Assembly: GCA_052387115.1 (NCBI GenBank)
Contig: JBQTJM010000287.1
Location: forward strand, 1 to 13,626
Length of the DNA: 13,626 nt
Source of the DNA: JACCXJ01 sp052387115
GTDB taxonomy: Bacteria > Pseudomonadota > Gammaproteobacteria > JACCXJ01
Direction of reading: 5' to 3'
Each line of letters opens with the position of its first letter. Position 1 is the first letter of the stretch. Shown here piece after piece: positions 1 through 6,353 of this stretch. Below the pieces are notes generated by a model. It was not told the DNA's origin. It saw only the letters and a list, made by a program, of their open reading frames with translations, and did not search any database. The translations under genes were made by a program, and so were the position numbers.

Positions 1-617
1 TCGCCGGAGCGGCGCTCAAGGCCAAGACGGTAGCCGGGGTCAAGTCGTCGGTGCTCGCGGCGCTCATCGAGCGGCTGCACGGCGCGCGTTACGCGGTGAT
101 CCTGTGGGCCGCCGGTGATCTCGATCCCCAGAGTGCCGATCTGACGATCGAGGCCATCGCGGACCTGATCAATGATCTCAACCAGGTCACGCGCTCGGCG
201 GGCATGCCGTTCGGCGGCAACGACGGCGGCATGACCGCGCACAGCGTCACCAGCTGGCAGAGCGGCTTCCCGCTCCCCACCAGCTTCGCCCCCGGCTATC
301 CCGTGCACGACCCGAGGCGCTACGCGACCAAGCGGCTCTTGGACGCGAAGGCCGTGGACTGCCTGTTCTGGATCTCCTCGATCGGCCCCACCCCGCCGCC
401 GGAGGCGCCCGCCGTCCCCACCGTCATCCTGGGCCTCGAGGCGCCGCGGCCGCCACGGTCCCCCGAGGTGTTCCTACCGGTGGCGACCCCTGGTGTCGAT
501 CACACGGGCCAGTTGGTGCGCTTCGACAGCGTCGTCGCCCTGCCGCTCCGGCGGCTGCGCGATTCCGGGCTGCCGAGCGTCGCCCAAGCCCTCGCGGCCA
601 TCGAGCAGGCGCTCTAG
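1..617 (+). CDS. fhcB: Formyltransferase/hydrolase complex subunit B, C-terminal part (5' end outside window)
   Basis: This is the C-terminal part of FhcB, the subunit related to archaeal formylmethanofuran dehydrogenase subunit B. The first complete codon is at position 3 and about 204 residues are visible. The frame is open to the window edge, so the internal ATG-like starts are not the true start. A recognisable stretch reads GNDGGMTAHSVTSWQSGFPL. The family is known in methylotrophic bacteria, where FhcB has lost the molybdopterin active site of the archaeal enzyme and is structural within the FhcABCD complex. This cannot be checked here because the N-terminal part is missing. The stop lies 3 bp before the fhcA ATG, which indicates an operon. 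Identity rests mainly on this residual similarity and on the neighbours A, D and C. Confidence 0.88.
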   Translation, partial: AGAALKAKTVAGVKSSVLAALIERLHGARYAVILWAAGDLDPQSADLTIEAIADLINDLNQVTRSAGMPFGGNDGGMTAHSVTSWQSGFPLPTSFAPGYPVHDPRRYATKRLLDAKAVDCLFWISSIGPTPPPEAPAVPTVILGLEAPRPPRSPEVFLPVATPGVDHTGQLVRFDSVVALPLRRLRDSGLPSVAQALAAIEQAL

Positions 618-620
618 ACG

Positions 621-2288
621 ATGCTGACACGCCTCACAGGCGGCACGATCTACGATCCCGCCAACGGCGTCGACGGCGAGGTGCGCGATCTCTATGTCCG
701 CGACGGCCGCATCGTGGACCCGCCGAGGGACGGCGAGACTATCGCCCACGAGCATGAGCTCTCCGGCCAGGTGGTGATGGCCGGGGCCATCGACATCCAC
801 ACCCACATCGGCGGCGGCAAGATGACCCTCGCCCGCATCCTGCTCCCCGAGGACCACCTGGACCACCCCGTGCCTCGCACGCGCTCCACCCGCTCCGGCT
901 CGGGCTCCATCGTGCCGTCCACCTTCGCCACGGGCTATCGCTATGCCGAGATGGGCTACACGGCCTGCTTCGAGCCCGCCATGCTGCCCACCAACGCCCG
1001 CCAGGCCCACATGGAGATGGCGGACACACCCATCGTCGACAAGGGCGCCTATGTCATGCTCGGAAGCGACGATTTCCTCCTGCGCCTCATGGCCGAGCAC
1101 GCCGAACAGGCGATCATCAACGACTACGTCGCCTGGACCCTCGGGTCCGCCCAGGCCCTGGCCATCAAGGTCGTGAACCCGGGCGGGATCAGCGCCTTCA
1201 AATTCAACCGGCGCGCGCTGGACCTCGACGAGGCCCACCCCTACTACCCGAACGTCAGCCCGCGCGCCGTGCTCGAGGTCCTGACCCGCGCCGTGCACGA
1301 GCTGGGCGTGCCGCACCCGCTGCACGTGCACGGCTGCAACCTGGGCGTGCCGGGCAATGTCGAGACTACGCTGAAGACCATGGACGCCGCCGGCGGCCTG
1401 CCCCTGCACCTGACCCATGTCCAGTTCCACAGCTACGGCACCGAGGGCGATCGGGGGTTTTCGTCGGGGGCGGCGCGCATCGCCGAGGCGGTCAACGCCC
1501 ACCGGAACCTATCGATCGACGTCGGCCAGATCATGTTCGGCCAGACGGTCTCGGCCTCGGGCGACACCATGGCCCAGTACCGCAACCGCAACAGCGCCCA
1601 CCCCAAGAAATGGGTGTGCATGGACATCGAATGCGATGCCGGCTGCGGGATCGTGCCCTTCCGCTACAAGCACAAGAGCTTCGTCAACGCCCTGCAATGG
1701 GCCATCGGTCTGGAGCTGTTCCTCCTGGTGGACGATCCGTGGCGGGTGTTCCTGACGACCGACCACCCCAACGGCGCGACGTTCGCGACCTACCCACATC
1801 TGATCCGGCTCCTGATGGACCGAGGATTCCGCAACGAGAGGCTCACGACTATCCATCCGGACGCGGCCGCCATGTCCACGCTCGGCTCCCTCGATCGTGA
1901 ATACTCCCTCTACGAAATCGCCATCATGACGCGCGCGGCCCCCGCCCGGAGCCTGGGCCTCGCCGACCGCGGGCATCTCGGTGTCGGTGCCGCGGCCGAC
2001 ATCACGGTCTACAAAGCCCAGCGGAACCGCGAGCGCATGTTCGACCGACCGGAATACGTCTTCAAAGACGGCCGGCTCGTGGCCCGCAAGGGCAAGATCG
2101 TCAAGGTCACGAGCGGCACGACGCACGTCGTCCGGCCCGAATACGACCGCGCCATCGAAGGTCCTCTGCGCGACTACATGGTCCGCTACCAGACGGTCGG
2201 AATCGACAACTTCCCGGTCGGCGACGAAGAGATCGTGCAAGAGGGCCGCGGTTCCCTCTCCATCGTCCCGACCGAGCGGCGCGCATGA
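621..2288 (+). CDS. fhcA: Formyltransferase/hydrolase complex subunit A (formylmethanofuran hydrolase-type amidohydrolase)
   Basis: FhcA hydrolyses formyl-methylofuran to formate plus methylofuran in the cytoplasmic Fhc complex, the last H4MPT-dependent step of formaldehyde oxidation. The 555-residue protein has amidohydrolase features in order: GAIDIHTHIGGGK (His60, His62); ISAFKFN (Lys194, the likely carboxylated lysine); HVHGCNLGVPGN (His235, His237); HLTHVQFH (His263, His266, His270); and TTDHPNG (Asp381). By analogy with FwdA, these would form a dinuclear metal site and the catalytic aspartate. That assignment is family knowledge plus alignment by eye. Length fits the family. The ATG at 621 is 3 bp after the fhcB stop, and the stop overlaps the fhcD start as ATGA. 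No truncation or frameshift is seen. Confidence 0.97.
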   Translation: MLTRLTGGTIYDPANGVDGEVRDLYVRDGRIVDPPRDGETIAHEHELSGQVVMAGAIDIHTHIGGGKMTLARILLPEDHLDHPVPRTRSTRSGSGSIVPSTFATGYRYAEMGYTACFEPAMLPTNARQAHMEMADTPIVDKGAYVMLGSDDFLLRLMAEHAEQAIINDYVAWTLGSAQALAIKVVNPGGISAFKFNRRALDLDEAHPYYPNVSPRAVLEVLTRAVHELGVPHPLHVHGCNLGVPGNVETTLKTMDAAGGLPLHLTHVQFHSYGTEGDRGFSSGAARIAEAVNAHRNLSIDVGQIMFGQTVSASGDTMAQYRNRNSAHPKKWVCMDIECDAGCGIVPFRYKHKSFVNALQWAIGLELFLLVDDPWRVFLTTDHPNGATFATYPHLIRLLMDRGFRNERLTTIHPDAAAMSTLGSLDREYSLYEIAIMTRAAPARSLGLADRGHLGVGAAADITVYKAQRNRERMFDRPEYVFKDGRLVARKGKIVKVTSGTTHVVRPEYDRAIEGPLRDYMVRYQTVGIDNFPVGDEEIVQEGRGSLSIVPTERRA

Positions 2289-3184
2289 AGATCAACGGCG
2301 TTCACATCGACGACACCTTCGCCGAAGCCTTCCCGATGAAGGCCACGCGCATCATCATCACCGGCATGACGCTCAAGTGGGCGTACCGCGCCGCCAACTC
2401 GCTCATCGGCTTCGCCTCCTCGGTGATCGCGTGTGGCTGCGAGGCCGACATCGAGTGCGAGCTGGACCCGGAGGAGACCCCCGATGGACGCCCCGGGATC
2501 GCGGTCATCGTGTTCGCGATGTCTACGAAGCAGCTCGCCGACCAGATATTGAAGCGCGTCGGCCAGTCGGTCATGACCACCGCCACGAGCGCCTGCTTCT
2601 CGGGGTTGAGATGCGAGCCCTCGATCAAGCTCGGGCAGGCTCTGCGCTTCTTCGGCGACGGCTATCAGATCTCGAAGAAGCTGAACGGCGTGCGCTACTG
2701 GCGCATCCCGGTCATGCACGGGGAGTTCGTGTGCGAGGAGAAGACCGGGGTCGCGAACGCCATCGGCGGCGGGAATTTCCTGGTATTGGCGAAGACTTCG
2801 CGGCATGCGCTCGCCGCCTGCGAGAAGGGCGTCCTCGCGATCCGCAAGGTGCCGCGGGCGGTGACCTCGTTCCCGGCCGGGATCGTGGGCTCGGGCTCCA
2901 AGGTCGGCTCGAAGTACAAGTTCATGAAGGCCTCGACCAACCACCCCTATTGCCCAACCTTGAAGGGCCGGGTGCCCGACACCGATGTCGGCCCCGAGAT
3001 CGGATCGGTCCTCGAGATCGTCATCGACGGCCTGGACGAGGAGGCGATCCGCGAATCCATGCGTGCCGGGATAGAGGCCGTGTGTCGCTTCGGGCCGAAG
3101 AAGGGGATCTACCGGATCAGCGCCGGCAACTACGGCGGCAAGCTCGGCCCCTATCATTTTCACCTGCGGCAGATCCTCGCGTGA
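2285..3184 (+). CDS. fhcD: Formylmethanofuran:tetrahydromethanopterin formyltransferase (Fhc subunit D)
   Basis: FhcD (Ftr family) transfers the formyl group between tetrahydromethanopterin and methylofuran. In bacteria it works in the oxidative direction, from formyl-H4MPT to methylofuran, inside the Fhc complex. The 299 residues match the usual Ftr length. Recognisable family stretches are the N-terminal MKINGVHIDDTFAEAFPMKA, SSVIACGCEADI (around residues 45-56) and the C-terminal NYGGKLGPYHFHL. The ATG overlaps the fhcA stop (ATGA), and the TGA overlaps the fhcC GTG start (GTGA), so translational coupling on both sides is likely. The sequence looks intact, with no missing conserved block. 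Confidence 0.97.
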   Translation: MKINGVHIDDTFAEAFPMKATRIIITGMTLKWAYRAANSLIGFASSVIACGCEADIECELDPEETPDGRPGIAVIVFAMSTKQLADQILKRVGQSVMTTATSACFSGLRCEPSIKLGQALRFFGDGYQISKKLNGVRYWRIPVMHGEFVCEEKTGVANAIGGGNFLVLAKTSRHALAACEKGVLAIRKVPRAVTSFPAGIVGSGSKVGSKYKFMKASTNHPYCPTLKGRVPDTDVGPEIGSVLEIVIDGLDEEAIRESMRAGIEAVCRFGPKKGIYRISAGNYGGKLGPYHFHLRQILA

Positions 3185-4029
3185 GCGGCATCGTCCTGAC
3201 CTTGAAAAAGCGCCCGAGCCAGTTCGTGGATCTCCCGGGCCTGATACCGGAGACCATCGCCGGCCGCTCCGCAGAGGACATCGCCGGCGAGCCGCTCCAC
3301 CTCGGGCGCCGCAAGGTCACGGTGGCGGACCTGTTCGAGGTCGAGGACCGTGGGGAGCCGGAGATCGCCGTCCGCGGCGAGGAATCGGAGATCACCCTGC
3401 GCCGCAGCAGCGACAAGCTCTGCGCGATCGGCGCGGGCATGAGCGAGGGCCGCATCGAGGTCCACGGCAGCGCCGGCGACTACCTGGGCCGCGGCATGCG
3501 CGGCGGGCATATCCGGGTCCGAGGCAGCGCCGGGCACTGCGTGGGCCAGGGAATGCGGGGGGGTCTTATCGAGGTCTCGAGGGATATCGGGGACTTCGCC
3601 GGGGGCGCCGCACCGGGCGCGATCGAGGGCATGAACGAGGGTACCATCCTGGTTTCGGGCAACGCCGGGCATCGGGCCGGGGACCGCATGCGCCGTGGGA
3701 TGTTGGTCGTCAAGGGCGGTGCCGGGGATTATCTCGGGAGCCGCATGAAGGGCGGCACCATCGTGGTCCTGGGCCCGACCGGGAAGTCGGTGGGGCTCGG
3801 GATGCGGCGTGGGACCATCGTGCTCGCAGAGCGGCCCGTCGACGTCCCGGCCACGTTCCATTCCTCCGGCAAGCTCAAGATGGAATTCCTGCGCCTGCTG
3901 TTCCGGGAGCTCGGCCGAAGCTTCCGGAGCCTGGTTTTTTTGAGGACCTACGGACCCTTGTCCGAACGCCTCATCGGCGATCTCTCTGCGGGTGGCAAGG
4001 GCGAGGTATTGGTCCTCCTGTCGAGCTGA
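3181..4029 (+). CDS. fhcC: Formyltransferase/hydrolase complex subunit C
   Basis: FhcC is a structural subunit of the Fhc complex, related to the C subunit of archaeal formylmethanofuran dehydrogenase and to the C-terminal GXGXG beta-helix domain of glutamate synthase. The 282-residue protein shows the expected repeats with a GDYLGRGMRGGHIRVRGSAG-type period, about seven turns between residues 95 and 220. I chose the GTG at 3181. It overlaps the fhcD stop (GTGA) and is followed at once by the typical SGIVLTLK start. The same frame stays open upstream to 1981, but only as a shadow of fhcA/fhcD. It is the last gene of the operon. The stop abuts a repeat element, and no Rho-independent terminator with a T-run was found. 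Confidence 0.95.
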   Translation: MSGIVLTLKKRPSQFVDLPGLIPETIAGRSAEDIAGEPLHLGRRKVTVADLFEVEDRGEPEIAVRGEESEITLRRSSDKLCAIGAGMSEGRIEVHGSAGDYLGRGMRGGHIRVRGSAGHCVGQGMRGGLIEVSRDIGDFAGGAAPGAIEGMNEGTILVSGNAGHRAGDRMRRGMLVVKGGAGDYLGSRMKGGTIVVLGPTGKSVGLGMRRGTIVLAERPVDVPATFHSSGKLKMEFLRLLFRELGRSFRSLVFLRTYGPLSERLIGDLSAGGKGEVLVLLSS

Positions 4030-4063
4030 AGAGAGTTTCTGGGTGAACGTTACAACCATGAAG
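4029..4063 (+). repeat. 35-bp dispersed repeat motif, copy 1 (copy 2 at 13132-13166)
   Basis: The motif begins on the last base of the fhcC stop and matches 13132-13166 at 28 of 35 positions. Both copies share AAGAGAG, GTGAACGT and the frame VNVT-x-x-K. Two of the four differences in the seven-codon GTG frame are synonymous, and the other two are conservative (T/S, M/I). Here the frame runs on for roughly 100 codons through the following palindrome, but I see no reason to call it a gene. It looks like the 5' edge of a repeat unit continuing into the inverted repeat at 4074-4157. Confidence 0.6.
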
Positions 4064-4073
4064 AAACCGTACC

Positions 4074-4157
4074 GGGTGCGCTGTGCGCACGCGGGCAGGT
4101 CGCGTCGAGCACGTGCACCACGGTGGATGATCTGCTTCGCGTGCGCACAGCGCACCC
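4074..4157. repeat. Long inverted repeat with perfect 20-bp arms (MITE/REP-like)
   Basis: The left arm 4074-4093 (GGGTGCGCTGTGCGCACGCG) is the exact reverse complement of 4138-4157, separated by 44 bp. Read on the minus strand, the right arm starts GTAG (4160-4157) before GGGTGCGC, which is the head tetranucleotide typical of REP sequences mobilised by RAYT transposases. Part of the right half (4130-4147) recurs exactly at 13106-13123. RNA from this region would form a strong stem, so it may protect or terminate the fhc transcript, but there is no T-run. No transposase for it is in the window. Confidence 0.75.
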
Positions 4158-4192
4158 TACAAAGACTGTTGCGCATCACCAGTTTCAGCAAT

Positions 4193-4283
4193 GTAGGCCG
4201 GATGCAGCCCAGCGGGATTCGGGGCAATCGGGGCCAGGACGTAGCCCGGATTTCACTCCGTTGCATCCGGGTACGCTGGCTAC
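4193..4283. repeat. Pair of GTAG-headed REP-like palindromes
   Basis: The first unit (4193-4224) begins GTAGGCCGGATGC and ends GGATTCGGGG. The second (4241-4274) begins GTAGCCCGGATTTC. It contains a 7-bp stem CCCGGAT (4245-4251)/ATCCGGG (4265-4271), with an alternative outer pairing GTAGCC (4241-4246)/GGCTAC (4278-4283). The GTAG head and CGGAT-rich stem are hallmarks of gammaproteobacterial REP/BIME sequences. They fill the gap between fhcC and the toxin gene and may act as an mRNA-stabilising or attenuating structure for the fhc operon. That role is inference. Confidence 0.6.
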
Positions 4284-4319
4284 TTTTCCGGCTTACGCGC
4301 GTTACGGAGTTATCGGTTG

Positions 4320-4336
4320 TGATATACTGGTATAAT
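4320..4336 (+). promoter_or_regulatory. Extended -10 promoter and overlapping operator of the toxin-antitoxin operon
   Basis: TGA-TATACT (4320-4328) is a good extended -10 element. No convincing -35 is present, as is common with extended -10 promoters. Transcription would start about 7 nt downstream, around the A of the toxin ATG at 4335, giving a leaderless mRNA. A perfect palindrome, TATAC-TG-GTATA (4323-4334), sits on the -10 and touches the start codon, a good place for autorepression by the antitoxin. A second -10-like TATAAT (4331-4336) overlaps the ATG. There is no Shine-Dalgarno sequence upstream. Confidence 0.5.
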
Positions 4337-4658
4337 GAACCCGATTCTATTTCTCGGCGACTCTTTGGAAGCGATCCGGGACTTTCCTTCGGAAGTTCGG
4401 CGCGAGGCTGGCCATCAACTGGATCGTGTGCAACGCGGTTTAATGCCAGATGACTGGAAGCCACTGACCACCGTCGGTGCCGGGATTAGCGAAATTCGAC
4501 TAAGGGATGCGAATGGTGCTTTTCGAGTAATTTACGTAGCCAAGTCTGACAAAGCTGTCTGTGTAGTGCATGCTTTCCAAAAGAAGACGGAAAGAACGGC
4601 TAGAGCGGATTTGGACTTGGCGAGGAAGCGGTTGCGCGATTATCGGGGACCAGCATGA
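4335..4658 (+). CDS. RelE/HigB-like toxin (phage Gp49-like family)
   Basis: This is a 107-residue protein of the type II toxin superfamily that cleaves mRNA at the ribosome. Recognisable features are DFPSEVRREAGHQLDRVQRG (residues about 13-32), the core EIRLRDANGAFRVIYVA (about 53-69) and VVHAFQKKTERT (about 77-88), followed by a basic C-terminal helix. These are typical of the HigB/Gp49 branch. The toxin precedes the antitoxin, the order seen in higBA loci, and its stop overlaps the antitoxin ATG (ATGA). GC content is visibly lower than in the fhc genes, which suggests horizontal acquisition. Activity is not proven, and the exact family name (HigB versus generic RelE) is uncertain. Confidence 0.88.
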   Translation: MNPILFLGDSLEAIRDFPSEVRREAGHQLDRVQRGLMPDDWKPLTTVGAGISEIRLRDANGAFRVIYVAKSDKAVCVVHAFQKKTERTARADLDLARKRLRDYRGPA

Positions 4659-4936
4659 CTGAGCAGACATTTGTGAGCGTGTGGGACGCCCTGGAGGATT
4701 CTCCGGAGATGGCGGAGAACATGAAGATACGATCGGCGTTGATGATGGAGCTTCAGGAGCTCGTGCGTTCAAGGGGGTGGGCGCAGGAGGAGGCAGCCGG
4801 GCATTTGGGGGTGACGCAGCCGCGGCTGAATGATTTATTACGAGGAAGGATCGACAAGTTCAGCCTGGATGCCTTGGTGCTGTTGGCTGCTCGGGCAGGT
4901 TTAGCAGTGCAGTTGCAGATCAAACAGGCTGCTTGA
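4655..4936 (+). CDS. HigA-like XRE-family antitoxin
   Basis: This 93-residue DNA-binding antitoxin is expected to neutralise the upstream toxin and repress the operon. The helix-turn-helix lies at about residues 38-73: it starts near LVRSRGWAQEEAAGHLGVTQ, has the recognition segment PRLNDLLRGRIDKFSL, and continues DALVLLAARAGLAV. This is the arrangement of the short XRE antitoxins partnered with Gp49-like toxins. The ATG overlaps the toxin stop by 4 bp. The protein looks complete, and the likely operator is the palindrome at 4323-4334. Confidence 0.88.
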   Translation: MTEQTFVSVWDALEDSPEMAENMKIRSALMMELQELVRSRGWAQEEAAGHLGVTQPRLNDLLRGRIDKFSLDALVLLAARAGLAVQLQIKQAA

Positions 4937-4944
4937 GCCCAGGA

Positions 4945-4966
4945 CGGAATCCCGCGTTGTATTCCG
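4945..4966. repeat. Small inverted repeat after the antitoxin gene
   Basis: CGGAAT (4945-4950) is repeated inverted as ATTCCG (4961-4966), 8 bp after the antitoxin stop. There is no T-run, so it is at best a weak terminator. It could equally be a degenerate REP-like palindrome. Confidence 0.3.
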
Positions 4967-4982
4967 CCGCATGCGTTTACCT

Positions 4983-5090
4983 CTGCTAAAAAGGCGCACC
5001 ACCTTTCTGGTTGAGTTCCTGGCCTCGGATCTCGCGAGCTTCATCACCGGCGCCGATTTCGCCCTGAACGGCGGGCAACACATGATGTAG
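4983..5090 (+). pseudogene. C-terminal remnant of a short-chain dehydrogenase/reductase (FabG/PhaB type)
   Basis: The frame ending at the TAG 5088-5090 reads FLASDLASFITGADFALNGG followed by QHMM. This is the characteristic C-terminus of SDR enzymes: the helix before the end, the TG-x-x motif, and the NGG-x-HM tail typical of acetoacetyl-CoA reductases. Upstream, only PLLKRR-like residues remain and no Rossmann fold or catalytic YxxxK is present, so at most about 36 codons survive of an enzyme normally about 245 residues long. The remnant shows that a gene was deleted here. The exact SDR subfamily is a guess. Confidence 0.7.
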
Positions 5091-5313
5091 AGGGCCGCGC
5101 GGTATTCAGGCATGACCCACCGCGAGGATCTTTCTCTTGAGCGGAGTCGTCTGCGCCATGAACCGGCAGTATGCGGGCTGACTTGGCGCGAATGAATCCG
5201 GAGGTGGGCGTGAGAGGCGATTTAGCGCCGCAAGAACGCTGTCGTTGACGTTGTCCGCGACAATCGGACTCGACTGCGCGGCCATGCGCATACCCGATTA
5301 CACGTAAGCGAAA
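5091..5313. other. Unassigned intergenic DNA upstream of the carbonic anhydrase gene
   Basis: No convincing gene is seen. A minus-strand frame of 61 codons (5106-5291) has no recognisable motif. The perfect small palindrome TTGTC-CGC-GACAA lies at 5251-5263, about 50 bp before the carbonic anhydrase start, and could be a regulator site or chance. TTGACG at 5245-5250 is a possible -35, but no good -10 follows it. Confidence 0.4.
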
Positions 5314-6003
5314 ATGGAAGAACTGCACGATTTGTTGCTTCGCAACGCACGCTGGGCGCAGCGGGTGGTCGACGCCGACCCGCAGTTCTTCAAGCGGCTC
5401 GTCTCTCAGCAAAGCCCGCAATACCTGTGGATCGGCTGTTCCGATTCACGCGTGCCCGCCAACGAGATTGTCGATCTGGAGCCGGGTGAGCTGTTCGTCC
5501 ACCGCAATATCGGCAACGTGGTCGCTCATTCGGACGTCAACGCCCAGTCGGTGATCCAGTTCGCGGTCGAGGCCCTGGGCGTGCGCCACATCATGGTGGT
5601 GGGGCATTACCGTTGCTCCGGCATTCATGCCGCGCTGCACCGCAAAGCGCTGGGCGACGTCTCCGACTCCTGGCTGGGCCACATACGCGAGGTTGCCGAC
5701 CAGCATGCCGAGGTGCTGCGCGCCGAGCCGGCCGAGCACCGGCGCGAGGCGCTGCTGTGCGAATTGAACGTACTCGAGCAGACGCTCAACGTGTGCAATT
5801 CCATCTCAGTGCGTAACGCGTGGGGCCGCGGTCAGCCGCTGACGATACACGGCTGGATCTACCGGCTGGGCGACGGCCGGCTGCGGCATCTCGACGTGTC
5901 GGTCAACAGCGCGCAGCGGCTCGAAGGACTCCGGGCCAAGGCTGTGGAAACGATCGTCCAAACGCGTCGCAGCTACTACGCGGGAATAAAAGGCGGGAAT
6001 TAA
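5314..6003 (+). CDS. can: Beta-class carbonic anhydrase
   Basis: This enzyme catalyses reversible hydration of CO2 to bicarbonate in the cytoplasm. The 229-residue protein carries the zinc and active-site residues of the beta class: CSDSR gives Cys42, Asp44 and Arg46, and GHYRCSG gives His98 and Cys101. These are the same residue numbers as in Escherichia coli Can, which supports the ATG at 5314. HRNIGNVV (residues 63-70) is also typical. Upstream spacing shows no strong Shine-Dalgarno sequence. In this C1-oxidation context it may interconvert CO2 released by formate oxidation with bicarbonate for assimilation; that link is inference. The protein looks intact. Confidence 0.96.
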   Translation: MEELHDLLLRNARWAQRVVDADPQFFKRLVSQQSPQYLWIGCSDSRVPANEIVDLEPGELFVHRNIGNVVAHSDVNAQSVIQFAVEALGVRHIMVVGHYRCSGIHAALHRKALGDVSDSWLGHIREVADQHAEVLRAEPAEHRREALLCELNVLEQTLNVCNSISVRNAWGRGQPLTIHGWIYRLGDGRLRHLDVSVNSAQRLEGLRAKAVETIVQTRRSYYAGIKGGN

Positions 6004-6149
6004 TGGGGTCGATCTGAATTGCCGAATGCGCAGGCCGTCGATAATCGACTTCGACCCTGATGGCGGCGGCCGCGGAGCCGAAGTTGCCCGAGCCCACGTA
6101 GACCCCGGCCGGGAACCACTCGCCGATCATGCGGATGCCGATCACCGGT
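6004..6149. other. Short unassigned stretch with minus-strand coding potential
   Basis: On the minus strand, a GTG-started frame from 6145 reads VIGIRMIGEWFPAGVYVGSG and then NFGSAAAAIRVEVDY before drifting to a stop near 6000. It has protein-like composition but I do not recognise it. It may be a scrap of a lost gene, since it is flanked by the long repeat. Confidence 0.25.
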
Positions 6150-6229
6150 CGCCCCTGTTGTTGGTGCGGGACGCCGCCGGGCGCCGACTACGCGCGGGCT
6201 GCTCAGGGTGGCGGCATCGGCCGCTCTGC

Positions 6230-6256
6230 AAAAAAAGTAGGGCGTCCTTGCCCCAC
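6230..6256 (-). terminator. Rho-independent terminator-like hairpin, reverse strand, in repeat copy A
   Basis: Read on the minus strand, GTGGGGC (6256-6250) pairs with GCCCTAC (6243-6237), with one G-U pair and a 6-nt loop. Seven consecutive T residues (6236-6230) follow immediately. This is the standard shape of an intrinsic terminator. The same structure is present in repeat copy B. No minus-strand gene lies directly upstream, so it may block antisense reading from the LysR region towards the carbonic anhydrase gene, or be a relic. Confidence 0.6.
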
Positions 6257-6353
6257 CAAGGGTCCGCAGCGGTACGGGTGGAGGTACGTCGTCCGCGGAG
6301 GAGGTCAATCGTCGTATTGCCGTGTCGGCGGTCTATCGGGTAGACTGCGCTGC

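Noticed and set aside
474..1502. Long minus-strand open frame of 342 codons opposite fhcB/fhcA
   Set aside because: It lies antisense to well-recognised coding sequence, has Gly/Ala/Val/Arg-rich low-information composition, and has no family motif. It is a GC-rich shadow.
2186..3163. Minus-strand open frame of 325 codons opposite fhcD
   Set aside because: Antisense shadow of fhcD, with no motif.
1981..3180. Upstream extension of the fhcC frame to give a 682-residue protein
   Set aside because: The extra 400 codons are an out-of-frame reading of fhcA and fhcD. The GTG at 3181 gives the family length and N-terminus.
4074..4283. CRISPR array or attachment site
   Set aside because: The repeats are palindromic, of different sequence and irregularly spaced, with no direct-repeat/spacer periodicity and no integrase or tRNA gene nearby.
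3992..4453. Plus-strand frame of 153 codons between fhcC and the toxin gene
   Set aside because: It consists of palindromic repeats read through in one frame and overlaps both neighbours. Such frames are common mis-annotations of repeats.
3160..4464. Minus-strand open frame of 434 codons opposite fhcC and the repeats
   Set aside because: Spans a real gene, two repeat clusters and part of the toxin gene in antisense, with no recognisable domain.
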